Assembly (NCBI RefSeq): GCF_014905175.1
Contig: NC_057788.1
Span: 12,701,404-12,765,403 of the forward strand
DNA length: 64,000 nucleotides
Source: Aphidius gifuensis
Taxonomy: Eukaryota; Arthropoda; Insecta; Hymenoptera; Braconidae
Direction of reading: 5' to 3'
Made by a program: the position numbers and the translations under genes. A model generated the notes under the pieces. That model was not told the DNA's origin. It saw only the letters and a list, made by a program, of their open reading frames with translations, and made no database searches. This document shows positions 1 through 11,959 of this stretch, piece by piece. Position 1 is the stretch's first letter, and every line of letters starts with the position of its first letter.

Positions 1-960
1 ACAAAATGGCTTTGGAGCTGCTATCACTTATTTTAGTGGCTTGGTATTAGATTTTGATACGTGTAATTGAACATATAAAGAATAGGGAATGAGTCAAAAT
101 GCTTTAAATCATTAATGTCATAAAACTTTTTATGGATGAGCCATAGAACCACATATTGCCGAAGAAATATGTGTAGAAAATAAAATTTTAAGAAAAAATA
201 ATGTTGGAGTAGGTGTCTTTATTGGTGATGACAACAGCTTAGCAATAGCAACATGTCCTGCTGTTGCATAATCAAGCATGACATAATCAAGCGATCTGAT
301 ATTAACCATACATCTGGAGGTGTTAAAAAGCCTTGTTAAAGATTAAAAAAAATCCCCTCAGAAATAACAAGAGACGTTATTATTTTTTTACATAGATGTT
401 TTTCATATGCAGTTTGTCAAAACAAATAGCTGAAGCAATTTAATCTATTCCTTAACATGCTTTTAATGATCATAGCCAATGTGGATCACGGTGTGGTTTT
501 GTTAGAGATAAAGAAACTTGTGATGTCATCATAATTTCTGGTGGTTCAAAAAATCCAAAACTATTTGACTCTTTGGTTTATATTTTCAATGAGCTGTCAG
601 TTATTGCTGAAAATCTTTCATCTGGTGCATCATCAAATGTGAATGGGAGTTTAAATGCAATGTCGTCTGCTAAATATTCTTAACGCTTATGTCTCAGTAA
701 AACTGGTTCTCCTAGATTTTCATGTGTTATATCTTAGAAAAATTTAAGAAAAAAGTATAACGAAAAAATTCTTGATACATTAAAATTATTATCGCGAAAA
801 CGTCTTCGAGATTTTGTTCTGAAAAAACATAAATTACTTGAAACAAAAAAAGTTATGGTCAAAAGAATTCAAAAAACAAAAAGCATTAAAAAAAAACAAC
901 GTGCTTCGTCATCGTGGAGAACATGATGAAAGTGAAAAAAACTTGAAAATTTTCTTAACA
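1..960 (+). pseudogene. Mutator-like transposase relic, 5' end outside window
   Basis: Reading the plus strand across several frames recovers the typical order of an animal Mutator-like transposase domain. There is a GFGAAITYFSG stretch near base 7, a VGVFIGDDNS stretch near 205-232 (matching the IGDGDS motif of the relative at 47.3-51.8 kb), a CFSYAVCQN stretch near 395, HAFNDHSQCGSRCGF near 455-505, and SSGASSNVNGSLNAM near 620-665. A lysine-rich tail follows near 830-960. Stop codons and frame changes are frequent, so it is non-functional. The 5' part lies outside the window. Family assignment rests on motif order, not on a search. No YqaJ-like nuclease follows, unlike in the other copy. 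Confidence 0.6.
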
Positions 961-3011
961 AATTTGTATCGCGCGCGCATAAAGTCTTCCATTTTTGTGG
1001 CGAGAAGGCGACCTTTTGATTGGTCGATTCGCAGCGGCCAAACCAGGCTGCGCACTGCCATACCTGTAGTATTTCTACCAAGAACCTGTCAGTATAGTGA
1101 ATATATTTTTGAAAGAGGGGCGATTGAAATATTTTTTATAACCGTGTGCAGTTTATGACCATGCGCACCGTCTTGGGCCAAACTTTGTTCACCGATGCGA
1201 TTTACATTCAACCTCAAGAAAAACAGAGAAAGTAACGCTCTTCTGATCTTGGCAACAACATTTGTATTTTAATAGACGGAACACACAATGGTATTTAGGA
1301 TTGTAAGATTCTTCAACAAGTTTCAAAAAAATCACAAATACCAGAACGGTAAAATTTTGCAACGTATGAAGCTTTTTGAAGAACGTAGGTGTCATTGGAA
1401 ATTGTTATTTAAGGTCAGGACATTTTTTGACCTGACTACTGTGTCTTCTTTAACATGTCTTAGAAAAAAAAACTATTTATAAAATTCTATCGTTTTCCCA
1501 ATAACACGTCAATATCAGTAATAATATAATATATAAATATATGAATGTTTGTAAAATATTTGTTGATAATAATAAAAAAATTTTATTATTCATACGTAAT
1601 TATTATTTTTTAATCAACCTTTATCATTTAACAAAATTTGATAAAAAATATTTGGAAATTATTTCTCGAATTTAAGTTCAATAATTGAATATTCCAAAAT
1701 ATTTAATCAAATAAAAAATTAATTATATATTTTTATCATTTATATATATCAAACTCTTTCAATTATGATGTTTAAAATAGGGACGGGGTCCGTAATATAC
1801 CATCAAATATACAACATGGATCCTATGCCTCGTTGCCATATTTTCGTTGAGAAAAAATAAAAAATGATAAATTAGCGTTTTTTTTTTTTTATCTTGCTAT
1901 TTTTTATTAATAATAATAGGAACTGATAAAACTAAAACTGTCAATCTATTCCGAATAATTTCATTTACTTATATTCACAAGGAAACACTATACAAAATAA
2001 TTCTGGTCTATACTTTTTTTCGCAATAACTACTGTTTTGGAGAGTCATTCTTTCAATACTCCATTTGAAGAGCCCATGTTAAATTTTTTTTTTTTATGAA
2101 CATTATAATTTTTAAACTAAATCTGTAAGCGACTTGGGAGTTCGTTTTAATGGATTCACCATAATTTCAACTACCTAGAAACACAATAAGGAAATAAATT
2201 CATAATTTCCTTAATGAGGGCCGTTCTCCTGTAACGTGTATCTTACATTTAGTAACGATGCATCTCTAAAGTTACTCGTGTCATCTTTATCCCCTCTCTT
2301 AAATATTGGGCATATTATGGCCTCCTTTTATTCTTTCGACTTTTCCTCCTCTTCCTACATTTTTTCCATACACCTCGTTACCTTCTTTTTATTTTCTCCT
2401 TTCATTTTTTTCCTTGAGAGGGTTCTCTCTCTTAACATTGTCCACTTCGCTATCGAGTTACTTTTTTTTTTCTTTATATTCGATTCTATAATGTCTATTT
2501 TCATTTCTTTATCCCTCTTATCTTTTTGAAATGTTTGTTCCACTCCTCTTTTGTTTTTTTTTATTTACTCACCTGTTTCCCTTACCTATTCTAAATTTAT
2601 TCATAATTTTCACCACATATCTCTTTATTTTCCATTCATTTCTAGCATTCTCATACATTTTTAGTTATGATAGGCAACACACATGTCCTGAAAAGAGAGG
2701 ATAGTGTAGACGGGTAAGAAGAAAGTCGAGACCCTGGTAGAAATTTCCCTTCGCTTTGCGAGATTAACTATCGCAGCAAGATAGAAGCAAGTCAGAGAAT
2801 GCAAGAATTGCGGTCCCATTTAGCTGCAAGGCAGCTGCGAGACTGTAAATATTTTTTGATTCATGCGCGCGCATTATTTAGATTTAGACATAATAAATTT
2901 AACCTGTATTTTATAAACAAAAACTTGAGATAACTTGTTTACTTTTTTTTTGTTTATTTGCGTGAAATAAAAATTCAAAAGTTTTTAATTTGCGTGCTAA
3001 AAATATAAAAT
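961..3011. other. No gene seen; AT-rich with pyrimidine-rich tract
   Basis: Short open frames here look like noise. Bases 2290-2580 are strikingly C/T-rich on the plus strand. A short GCGCGCGC run occurs near 967 and another near 2866. The last few hundred bases may be the leader or promoter of the transposase starting at 3012, but I see no definable motif. Confidence 0.4.
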
Positions 3012-5179
3012 ATGGATTCTGAAGTGATAAGAATAAGAAATTTATTGAAAATGAGGAAGCATAGAGCTATTCTCAAACACAGACTCGAAAACACCATATC
3101 TACTATTAATATTAATAATTTAATTAATAATCGTGCAGCTATGAATGATCATGAAGTGAGATTTAATAATGAAAACGTAGGATATCATCATATGCACCAA
3201 CATAATCAAGAAAATGACGGGCATCAATATAATCAAGATGACCGTAATAATCAAGAAAATGATCCCAATCAGCATAATCAAGATGATCAAGATAGTCATG
3301 ATGGTGATACTGATCATGATGACCACAGTGATGAAGAGTATGAAAATGAACACATCGATCAGGGTAGTAGTAGTGAAACTGATAATGAAGATTTGAATGT
3401 AAATAATCCTGATCAAAACAGAGAACAGGCACCAGAAATTGAGCTACTTAGAAAATGGGCCGTTCAATGTAAAATTCCACATGTACACCTTACTTCACTT
3501 CTTATTATTATGCGACAGAGGTTGCTCCCAGAGCTACCACACTCATCAAAAACATTTTTAGGAACAACAAGAGCAACATATCATATTGTAGATATGCAAG
3601 ATGCTGATAGAAAAACTATTGGGAAATTCACGTACATGGGGGTCGAACAAGGGTTAAAGAAGTGCATCAACACTGCTGCTCATGAAACTGGTACAGTCGA
3701 ACTTCAATTTAACCGCGATGGCTTACCATTGTCACACTCAAGCTGTAAAACTGCATGGCCAATTTTATGCAAAGTACACAATCATTTAGCTTTCTATGAA
3801 CCATTTGTTGTTGCTATTTATGTAGGAAGGTCCAAGCCTTTTGACTTGCAAAGTTACTTACGGCAATTTATTGAAGAAATGAATAAATTACTAGACAATG
3901 GCTTTATTTTAACAGAAAATCATTACGAAATTAAAATTCATAGTTTTATTTGTGACACACCAGCTCGTGCTTTGTTGAAAGGAATTGCTGGGCACACTGG
4001 ATTCTATTCTTGTGAAAGATGTGATACGTCTGGAACAAGAGTTGACAACACAACAGTGTTCCCTGATATTGGAAATCCAAGAACCAATGAGTTATTTAGA
4101 AAATATGATGATGTTAATCATCATATCAGGCCTTCACCATTACTGATGATTCGACCCACGATTGACATGGTCCAGTTATTTGTACTTGACTTTATGCATT
4201 CGGGATTTTTAGGAGTCATGTCTAAGTTGCTAGAGTACTGGTTTTCAGATCGAAGCAGTAGAGCATTTAGAACAAGTCAAAGATGTAAAGAAGAAGTGTT
4301 TCGAAGACTCCAGTTAATTCAAAAACAAATACCTTTTGAGTTCTCAAGAAAAATACGTACACTGTTAGAGTTTTCGAGGTATAAAGCAACAGAATTAAAA
4401 TTTTTTGTTTTTTATGTTGGGCCTATAATATTGAAAAATATGATATCAGATGATCAATACAAACATATTTATTATTTCATTTTGCTTCAAAGCTATTATG
4501 GTGTAGAAAAACAGCTCTTGTACGTGCAAACATAAATAAAGCCAGTAATTTATTACAAACATTTTTTAACAATTGTAAAGAGTGTTATACTGACAAATCT
4601 ACTGTCATGAATATGCATAATATGTATCATGTTGCTGAAGATGTTATTAATTTGCGTTGCAGCTTAAGTGAAATGACTGCTTTTCCATTTGAAAATGCAT
4701 TGGGGAAAATCAAAAGGATGCTTCGATCGCCAACACACACGGTTGCTCAGTTATGTCGTCGGATTCATGAACATGGTATGTTGAACGATCAAGCAAAATT
4801 AATACACGAGATAGAAATTATCAAAGAAAATAATTATGAAATAAAGAAATTGAAATATAGAGGATCTTTGCTTACTTCAAAAGCACCTGATAATATGGCA
4901 CTACTTGAGAACACTCATATTTTTGAAATAAAAAAAATTTACCATCAAGATGGTAATATTCTCATAGAAGGACTCCGATGGCCTATTAAAAATCACGTAT
5001 ATGAATATCCTGAAATGAAATCAGGACAATTAAATTTGTGGGAGATACAAAAGCCAACCCTGAACAATATGATTACAATTTCGTTGCAAGATATAAAAAT
5101 TAAAATGATCATGTTGACTTTAAATTTTGATGTTCATATTCAGAATAGATTTTTCGCGATGCCAATGCTCCATGGTTAA
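3012..5179 (+). pseudogene. Tnp2/CACTA-like DDE transposase, one frameshift
   Basis: The first open frame (3012-4535, 507 residues) has a basic start, then a low-complexity Asn/Asp/His-rich segment (residues about 55-120), then a conserved-looking body: GLPLSHSSCKTAWPILC, PFVVAIYVGRSKP, CDTPARALLKGIAGHTG, a CERC pair, and LDFMHSGFLGVMSKLL. After a shift near 4500 the sequence continues in another frame (CRKTALVRANINKASN onward), reaching NMHNMYHVAEDV and AFPFENALGKIKRMLRSP before stopping at 5179. This order matches the Tnp2-type transposases of animal CACTA/EnSpm-like elements. Candidate catalytic acids are the Asp of CDTPARA, the Asp of LDFMH and the Glu of FPFEN (inference). It converges tail to tail with the DUF4806-like gene. 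One small indel appears to be the only lesion, so it may be recently dead or an assembly error. I did not find terminal inverted repeats. Confidence 0.68.
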
Positions 5180-5343
5180 TAGCATTCCAGTGTGTGACTC
5201 AGCATATATAAATAATAAATAAAAACAGTTTATTCACATCCATTTAGCCATTTTATTTGTACTTGTTTTATTGCATACATTTTTAATAAAAAATCTATTT
5301 GATTTTTATTTTATATTGCCATAAATATTGCTTGCTGATTTAT

Positions 5344-6817
5344 TTATTCTGACTCTTCTCCAGAATTGTATGGAGAATCTTCAGTCATCATGACTGGAGA
5401 TTCCACTGGATTGTCTATTTTTTTTTTTTTTATTGAAAAAGTTTCACTTTCTGACAGAATAGTTTGTAATTTTTTTTTTGAAATTCTCAATGGCCTGCCA
5501 CCACACCAGTCTTTAGACTGAGTGAAACTATTTCCAATAGCTCTGATGACTGATGACATTTCTGCACCTCCACATTGGAGAATGGCATCTGCAATAGATA
5601 AATATCAAGGTCAATATATTCAAAAAAAGAAAATAAAAAAAAAAATAAAAAATCCAAACTCAGTTTTAGTATCAGGTCAATTATCTATTTAGTTTTGTAC
5701 CTTTAAAGCATCCATATAAAAGTGGAAAACAAAGACTGAATATTTTTTTTCCTTCAGACAATTTAACTGCTGTATAGCCCATTACCAACGTTTTTGTTAA
5801 AAAATTACTAATTATATTTTTAGCACTTGAATTTACGCTGTTTGTGCTATTCAATTTTACCATGTAGTTGACCTGTGAATTAGAAATTTAATTTTTAAAA
5901 TATTCGTTTAAAACTTGTTCATGAGTAAAAATATAATTATCATTCATACGTACAATATCATTGTTAAACTCAGAATTATTTAGAAGTTTTTCAAATTCAT
6001 CTAACTCTGCTTCAGAATTCATTGGCAGAGATATTTTGTATTGGTTTTTTAAAAATGAAAGTGTCAACCCTGCTGTACCAGGTAAATGACTGGACATGTC
6101 TTTTCTCAAGTTTGTTATTTCATCGACGAGAGTTTTCACAGTTGTTTCAAGTGCTACATGTTTCTCAGTCAAATCATTGATTGATTGTATGAGTAAATTA
6201 TTTTTATCCACGACTGATAGGATGATTTCCTGGAGTTGATGTAAGTTGTTGATCTTGACAGCTTGAATAAAAAAGTAGCTTTTTAAGTGAAAAGTTTTTA
6301 TATTTATTTACAAAAAAAATGATACTTACAATCTTCACCAATACCACTAGTATCAACATCATCAATCGAATTCTCTGTTACTATTTCTATGTTAATTAAA
6401 TCTTCATTATTTAGGCTTTCAAGATTGATGGGATGGTCTTCATAATGCTCTTCTTGATTTTCGTTTTTATGATCTGCTAAAAAATTAAATTTTATATAGC
6501 TCATGTACACAATTTTTTTTCTAGATCATACTTTACAATTTTAAAAAATTATCATATACCTTTGTCAGCAAGATCCAAAGCGTTCTTGAAGCTGCATGTT
6601 TGTTTTTTACTTTTTATTGAGTTTTTTTTTTTGGTTGATGTCAATAATGTAGTGGGTGCTTTATTTTCCATTTTTTTTTGGTCTTTTACAAATACAAATT
6701 TCTTCATAGAATCGTTCAAACGCTGAAATTTACCCTCAATATCTGATTCCTCGTCAGTGAATGCATGTTTTTTTGTTTCTAACTCTTTTGCTTTCTGTTC
6801 AGCTGATGAGTAAGTAT
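5344..6817 (-). CDS. DUF4806-like multi-exon protein (first exon not found)
   Basis: Five exons can be chained on the minus strand: 6817-6560, 6476-6330, 6261-5954, 5872-5701 and 5588-5344. Every junction has GT/AG borders and the reading phases agree at all four introns, strong evidence of a real gene. The start exon upstream of 6817 is not identified. The product is acidic/basic low complexity, then a coiled coil (NNLLIQSINDLTEKHVALE), then SLPMNSEAELDEFEKLLNN, whose pattern of small polar and acidic residues before leucines is typical of the DUF4806 domain in insect proteins. The C-terminal part (KDWCGGRPLRISKKK) is basic. DUF4806 has no known biochemical role. It sits convergent to a Tnp2-like transposase and may be cargo of that element or a host multicopy gene. 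Confidence 0.6.
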
Positions 6818-6914
6818 CTAATAAAAAAACAAAAAAAATTAATGGTTAAAAATACAATGAATAAATAAAGGGAAACAAGGAACAAGGGAATTTTAATTTC
6901 CTATTGTTTTCGCT

Positions 6915-7290
6915 TTTCTTCTGGACCCCCCCAACCATGGTAGACACCCCCCCTAAAAAATTTTCTAAGTCCTTTAATCTCAACCATGGTAGACACCCCC
7001 CCAAAAAATTTTCTAAGTCCCTTAATCTTAACCAATACGATATATATGGAAAATATAGAAAAGTCACTGAATATAAAGAAAAAAAAAGATAAATATGGGA
7101 AAATATCAGTAAATACAAAGAAAAATATAGAAAAGTGACTGAATATAAAGAAAAAAACGAAAAATATGGGAAAATATCAGTAAATATAAAGGAGAATATA
7201 GGAAAATATCAAAGAAAAATCGGTAAATATAAAGGAAAATATAGAAAAGTGACTGAATATGAAGAAAAAAACGATATTCGTATGTATATC
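6915..7290. repeat. Two short tandem repeats
   Basis: Bases 6926-7025 hold a direct duplication of about 60 bp, each copy containing ACCATGGTAGACACCCCCCC followed by an A-rich part ending CTAAGTCC. Bases 7035-7285 hold an imperfect tandem array built on AAAGTGACTGAATATAAAG and GGAAAATATCAGTAAATA blocks. Neither seems coding. They separate the DUF4806-like gene from the next minus-strand gene. Confidence 0.75.
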
Positions 7291-7296
7291 TTTATC

Positions 7297-8824
7297 TTAA
7301 ACTTTTCCAAATAGTAAAAGAACTGGCGAAATTTTTTTTTTATTTGATATTTTTTTTTCCTTCGCTGACAATCCGTCATACTCATACCACAATTTTTGTC
7401 GCAATGCGATAGCCGAGTAGTGGCCAATTTCATGGTCAGAATGACTACGACGAATCACTGGTCCTCGATAAGTTATAACTCCAATGAGAGGCATTCTCAT
7501 TAAAGTTATTGGATTATCAAAAAAATGTGGAAGTTCTCTTAATGCAACATCTGCACTTTCTGGACCATCTGTGAATATTTCCACTGCAAAAATTTCACCT
7601 GAAACATTCAATTTTTATATTGGTTATCCATCAAACTGCACCGTAAGCTTCTCACTAAAATTGATATAAAACTATAATTATATATAAGACATATTAACAT
7701 GTTGAAGTGTATAAAATAGAGTGAACTCAATCAAATTATACATTCAATATAAACCTGTTTATCTATTTAATCTAGGGATGTGCGATACTTTTAAAAGTAT
7801 TCAGTATAGATATATCGGATATTTTTTTTTTCAAATATCGGTTATCCGATATATCGGGTTGAAAAGTACTCGGTATATCGAATATCGAGTACTTTTAAAA
7901 TAAAAAAAAAGACCAATGTTTGATGAGTTTTTTATTTTAATTATTATTTTATTTAAATATATCAGTATTAATATTATTTAATACTGGTCTTGTCTTTTAT
8001 TTAAATTCGAATTGTTTTACATAAAATTTTTTTATTAATGTATCAATCAATAATAATAAAGATTGATAATAATAATAATATATGTTAATACAATGTATGT
8101 ATAAATATATATATGTATTTTTAATAAATACAAAACGATATTTAATATTGGATAAAATTATAAAATATATATTTCAAATTAATAACAATTTTTATCAATT
8201 TAATTTATATAGTTGTTTATAAAATAATATTTTTTGGTATGTTTTTTGGTGATATATATTATAAAATCGCTGAAATCCTCAATCACTAGTCTCTGGTACT
8301 TTTTGACCGATATCTGGTAAAAAATATCGGTTACTCGGTATATCGGATCAAAAAGTATCGAGTAAAAGTATCCGATATATATTGGCGATATATCGGCTGT
8401 TCCGTTATATCGCTGAGTATCGCACATCCCTAATTTAAACAGTATAATTACCAACAACTCTTTCTTTTATTAGAGAAGGAGCTTGACATGACTGATGAGT
8501 CTTACTACTCTGGTCTATGAAGTTACTTTTTATATTATCTGAAAAATTGATTAGCATGTTTTTTTCCAATGACATAATGACGGATTCATTTGAAAATTGA
8601 CATCCTTCGTTACATTGATATATTTCTTTAAAACTTGGTATTGTAACCGGTGGTTTTAAATTTATTTGAATTTTTATTTTATCTTCAAATTTTACCACCA
8701 AGTTACACTCTAATATTAAATTTACACCTGAAATGAGGCCAGGTGAATAATAATTAACAAAAAACAAAACAGGTTCAAATTTAATACCAGTATACTTTAA
8801 TGTTATTACTGATATATCATTCAT
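7297..8824 (-). CDS. Two-exon protein with ubiquitin-hydrolase-like C-terminal motif
   Basis: Exon 1 (8824-8452) starts at ATG with an in-frame stop just upstream and ends at a GTAATT donor. Exon 2 (7598-7297) starts after TTTCAG and stays in phase (VVG then EIFAVEIF). Exon 2 contains MPLIGVITYRGPV and GHYSAIALRQKLWYEYDGL. A GHY-x-A stretch followed by W-Y-x-Y/F-D resembles the catalytic His region of C19 ubiquitin hydrolases. No Cys box is visible, so catalysis is unsupported and an upstream exon may be missing. The 850-bp intron is mostly a hAT MITE. The gene lies in the same orientation as, and just upstream of, the DUF4806-like gene; they could be one longer transcription unit, though exon 2 reaches a stop at 7297. 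I do not recognise the N-terminal half. Confidence 0.45.
7765..8440. mobile_element. hAT-type MITE with 8-bp target-site duplication
   Basis: The element runs from 7773 to 8432 (660 bp). Its ends are inverted repeats, TAGGGATGTGCGATAC on the left and the reverse complement on the right. Flanking 8-mers are ATTTAATC (7765-7772) and ATTTAAAC (8433-8440), 7 of 8 identical, as expected for hAT insertions. Subterminal regions carry many GATATATCGG-like repeats in both orientations. It contains no transposase. It lies inside the intron of the 7297-8824 minus-strand gene. Confidence 0.85.
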
Positions 8825-9440
8825 ACTTCCATACTAATCACACACATACAGATACCAGTTGATATTGTTGATGACGTTGATGGTGATTCCCCAAGTGACG
8901 CCGTATATGAGTTGGCTGATGCAATGTCAAGTTGATGACGCTACCAGGTTGCCTTCATGGCTCCCCAAAAGCCAATTGATTGTATTATTTGTTTATTGCT
9001 GTTGATCAATCAGCAATAAAGACCAGTTGGTGATATTGTTCTAGCACTCAAGATTATTGATTAAACAATTTATTGATGTTTGATAATTAATATGTATGAT
9101 GTTGTTCGCCAATAGCTTCACCATGTGCACCAGGTGATATTGGAAAACTCTGAATTATATTAATTATTAGTTTTTATATTAACACTTTGCTTGTGTGTAT
9201 TATTGACAATATTATTCTTAATTGAATAAATACTATTTTGCACGTTATGAATATGATATTTGAAATTTAATATTTTAACTTCAATATCAACTTGATCTCT
9301 CTTTGCATTTAACTTTTTGCAAGTGGTGTGTGCCGAGGCCAGTGACCGAAGAGACGGAGCATTGAGTGTCATTTGAATATATTTCAGTTTTTCATTTTAC
9401 ATGTCATTTTTCATAAAGAATTGTTATTAACAAACAAATA
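8825..9440. other. No supported gene
   Basis: Intergenic. A 70-residue minus-strand open frame (9160-9372) is Asn/Lys-rich and resembles nothing I know; I do not call it. The bases TTGATCAATCAGCAATAAAG near 9002 and similar segments give local inverted repeats only. Confidence 0.4.
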
Positions 9441-9449
9441 TTCTAAGCA

Positions 9450-9960
9450 ATTGGTTTTAGTGTCATTAAGATGACACTAAAATATATTCTGGCTCCGTCT
9501 TTCACGTAGAATTATTTATCAAAAATTTATAATAACTAATAATTTATTCACAAATTTTACTAAGGAAAATCCTTATATATAATTTCAAAAAAAAATTATA
9601 TTGAATTAGTAATTTAGTGTCGCTTTTATAACACTAAAATATATTCCGGCTCCGTGTCTCACATTAAAATTCCTATAAAAAATTGTTTATAATAAATAAT
9701 GATTTAATTACAAATTTTACTGAGGAAAATCCTTATATATAATTTCAAAAAAAAAAAATTATATTAAATTAGTAATTTAGTGTCATTTAGATAACACTAA
9801 AATATATTCCGGCTCCGTGTCTCACATTAAACTTCCTATAAAAAATTTTTTATAATAAATAATAATTATTTCAATGGTTTTTACTGAAAAAAATGTAAAT
9901 ATATAATTTTAAAAATAATTATTCTCAGTGAGTGATTTTAGTGTCTATTAGATAATAAAA
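9450..9960. repeat. About 160-bp tandem repeat with palindromic TAGTGTCA core
   Basis: Four units begin near 9455, 9613, 9776 and 9935. Each starts with TTTAGTGTC, a short spacer, then GACACTAAAA or a decayed version, so each unit carries a short hairpin. ATATATTCYGGCTCCGTGTC and an A/T-rich stretch with GAGGAAAATCCTTATATATA follow. Similar TAGTGTCA hairpins recur after the gene, at 12.8-13.3 kb. Confidence 0.8.
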
Positions 9961-10849
9961 AATCCAACTCTACCATAAATATTTTCCCCCTCCCTTGCTA
10001 ATCATCGATATTGATGAATTTCGAGTTTTTTCGTGATTCTTCGGCTATAGCCGTGAGCGCTACCGGCTACCGGCCTATAAGGGTAGTAGCGTTTGACACT
10101 TTCTCCACGACACACGCAAATTAAGACTTACAATATGGCTAACGAAAGAATGGAAGCATTTAAAACAATAAGATTTTATTCATTTGAAGAGGGCGAAGAT
10201 AGCTATTTGTCTTGGCGAAAAAAACTCGATGTTCATGAGTATAGAATAGAAAAAAGTGTATTGACTAAGTCAGCAAATCGTTATTGGGATCCATCGCGAC
10301 AGATATCCGAAAAATTAAAATATTACGTCCTCACGTTACAGTGTGAATGCATGGGTATTTCAAAGACAGGGATTCATCGGTAAGTACCATTAATTCTACT
10401 TATTTTTATTATTCAGTGATTTAAAAAATATACATTTATATATTTATCTATATTTATATTTATTTGATTCTTCTTTTTTCATTACCATTGTTTTTTTTTT
10501 TTTTCTTTCTGGAAGAATCTCTCGACGCCTTTGTTTTTTTTTCTCCCCTCTTCTTTCTTTGTCTTTCAGTGTGCGAGGCATTCTCTCTTGTCTTTTATCC
10601 ACGCAGGGCCAAAATTTGTGTTTTGTTTTTTTTTTTTTTTCTTTTCATTCTGTCGCAGCACGTGCGGACGGAAAAAAAATAATAATGATAAAATCTAGAT
10701 GTTGTTTTTATTTCATAGAAATTTTTATTATCAAGTTTTTTTTTAAACTAATTATTTTATTGTGTTACTTTATTCCATTTAATTACTTTTTTTTTTTCAA
10801 GGGCTTTCAATACGATATGTAGGCGAGATAGCATAGAAAATAAATTATT

Positions 10850-11560
10850 ATAATATTTAGGGTCTTTCTGAGACACTAAATGTGAATTGTGGGTGGGATA
10901 GAAAAAAAATAACATTATTTAGAGTTTTTTTCAAAAACACTTGTATTTTTATTGCTTTTAGTTATTTTTATTATCGTAAGAATTTTATTTCAAATCAGAG
11001 AGATACAAATTCATGTGATTAGGGTTTTTTTCAGACACCTAATGTCAAATGCGGGTGGGATAGAAAAATAAATTATAATATTTAGGGTTTTTTAAAAACG
11101 CTAACGTTTATTCGAGGGTAGAGTCACATAGAAAAATTGTTTTTGAAAATGATAAGCACTCGTATTCATTTTACTTTTAATTATTATCATTACAATTTTA
11201 TTTTAAATCAAAGAGATACAAATTCATGTGATTAGGGTTTTTTGAGATATTAAATGTGAATTGTGGGTGGGATAAAAAAAGAAATTACATTATTTAGGGT
11301 TTTTTCAAAAACACTTGTATTCTTATTGCTTTTAATTATCAATATTATTATAATACTAATAATGAAAATAATAACAATTATTATAACGATTATTATTATT
11401 AAAATAATTATTATTATTAGAATTAGAATTCTATTTCAAATCAGAGGGATAAAGAGTCATGTGATTAGGGTTTTTTGAGATATTAAATGTAAAATGTGGG
11501 TGGGATAGAAAAAGAAATTATATTATTTAGGGTTCTTTGATTAGGGTTTTGTAAAAGACA
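10850..11560. repeat. Intronic tandem repeat, about 190-bp units
   Basis: Within the first intron of the zinc-finger/coiled-coil gene, a degenerate unit recurs at about 10855, 11020, 11230 and 11465. Shared pieces are GTGGGTGGGATAGAAAAA, ATTATTTAGGGTTTTTTCA and AGAGATACAAATTCATGTGA. The motif ACACTAAATGT recalls the TAGTGTCA hairpins flanking the gene. Confidence 0.75.
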
Positions 11561-11959
11561 CTAAATATTCTGTTTTCATTTTAGTGAATATACAACTGGC
11601 TAACCTGCTGAACATAAATTGATTGCAAGTACAGATGGCACTTACTTGACGTTCAAGTCATCACCATGGGAGTGGGAACACAACCATGATCTTACTTTTG
11701 AAGAGATTAAGGACAATTTTTTCAAAAATAAAAAAAAGCTCAGACGATCTCGCGATGACGAAGAAGTGATTCGTGCTCCTAAAAAGCGCAAGTTCACAAC
11801 ATTTTGTCATGCATCAACACAAACAGATGGTAAGTATTTATGACAAATTGATAGTATATAATTTTTTTGAAAAGGAGGCATTACATATATATATATATTT
11901 TATATAGTCGAAATTATTCCACTGCCATCTACGTCAGCAGAAAGCCAAGAAGAAGTGGA

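Noticed and set aside
2236..2529. 97-codon Phe/Ser-rich plus-strand frame
   Set aside because: Produced by a pyrimidine-rich tract; low complexity, no splice or homology signal.
3120..3432. Ile/His-rich minus-strand and alternate-frame open frames
   Set aside because: Shadows of the Asn/Asp/His-rich repeat in the Tnp2-like transposase.
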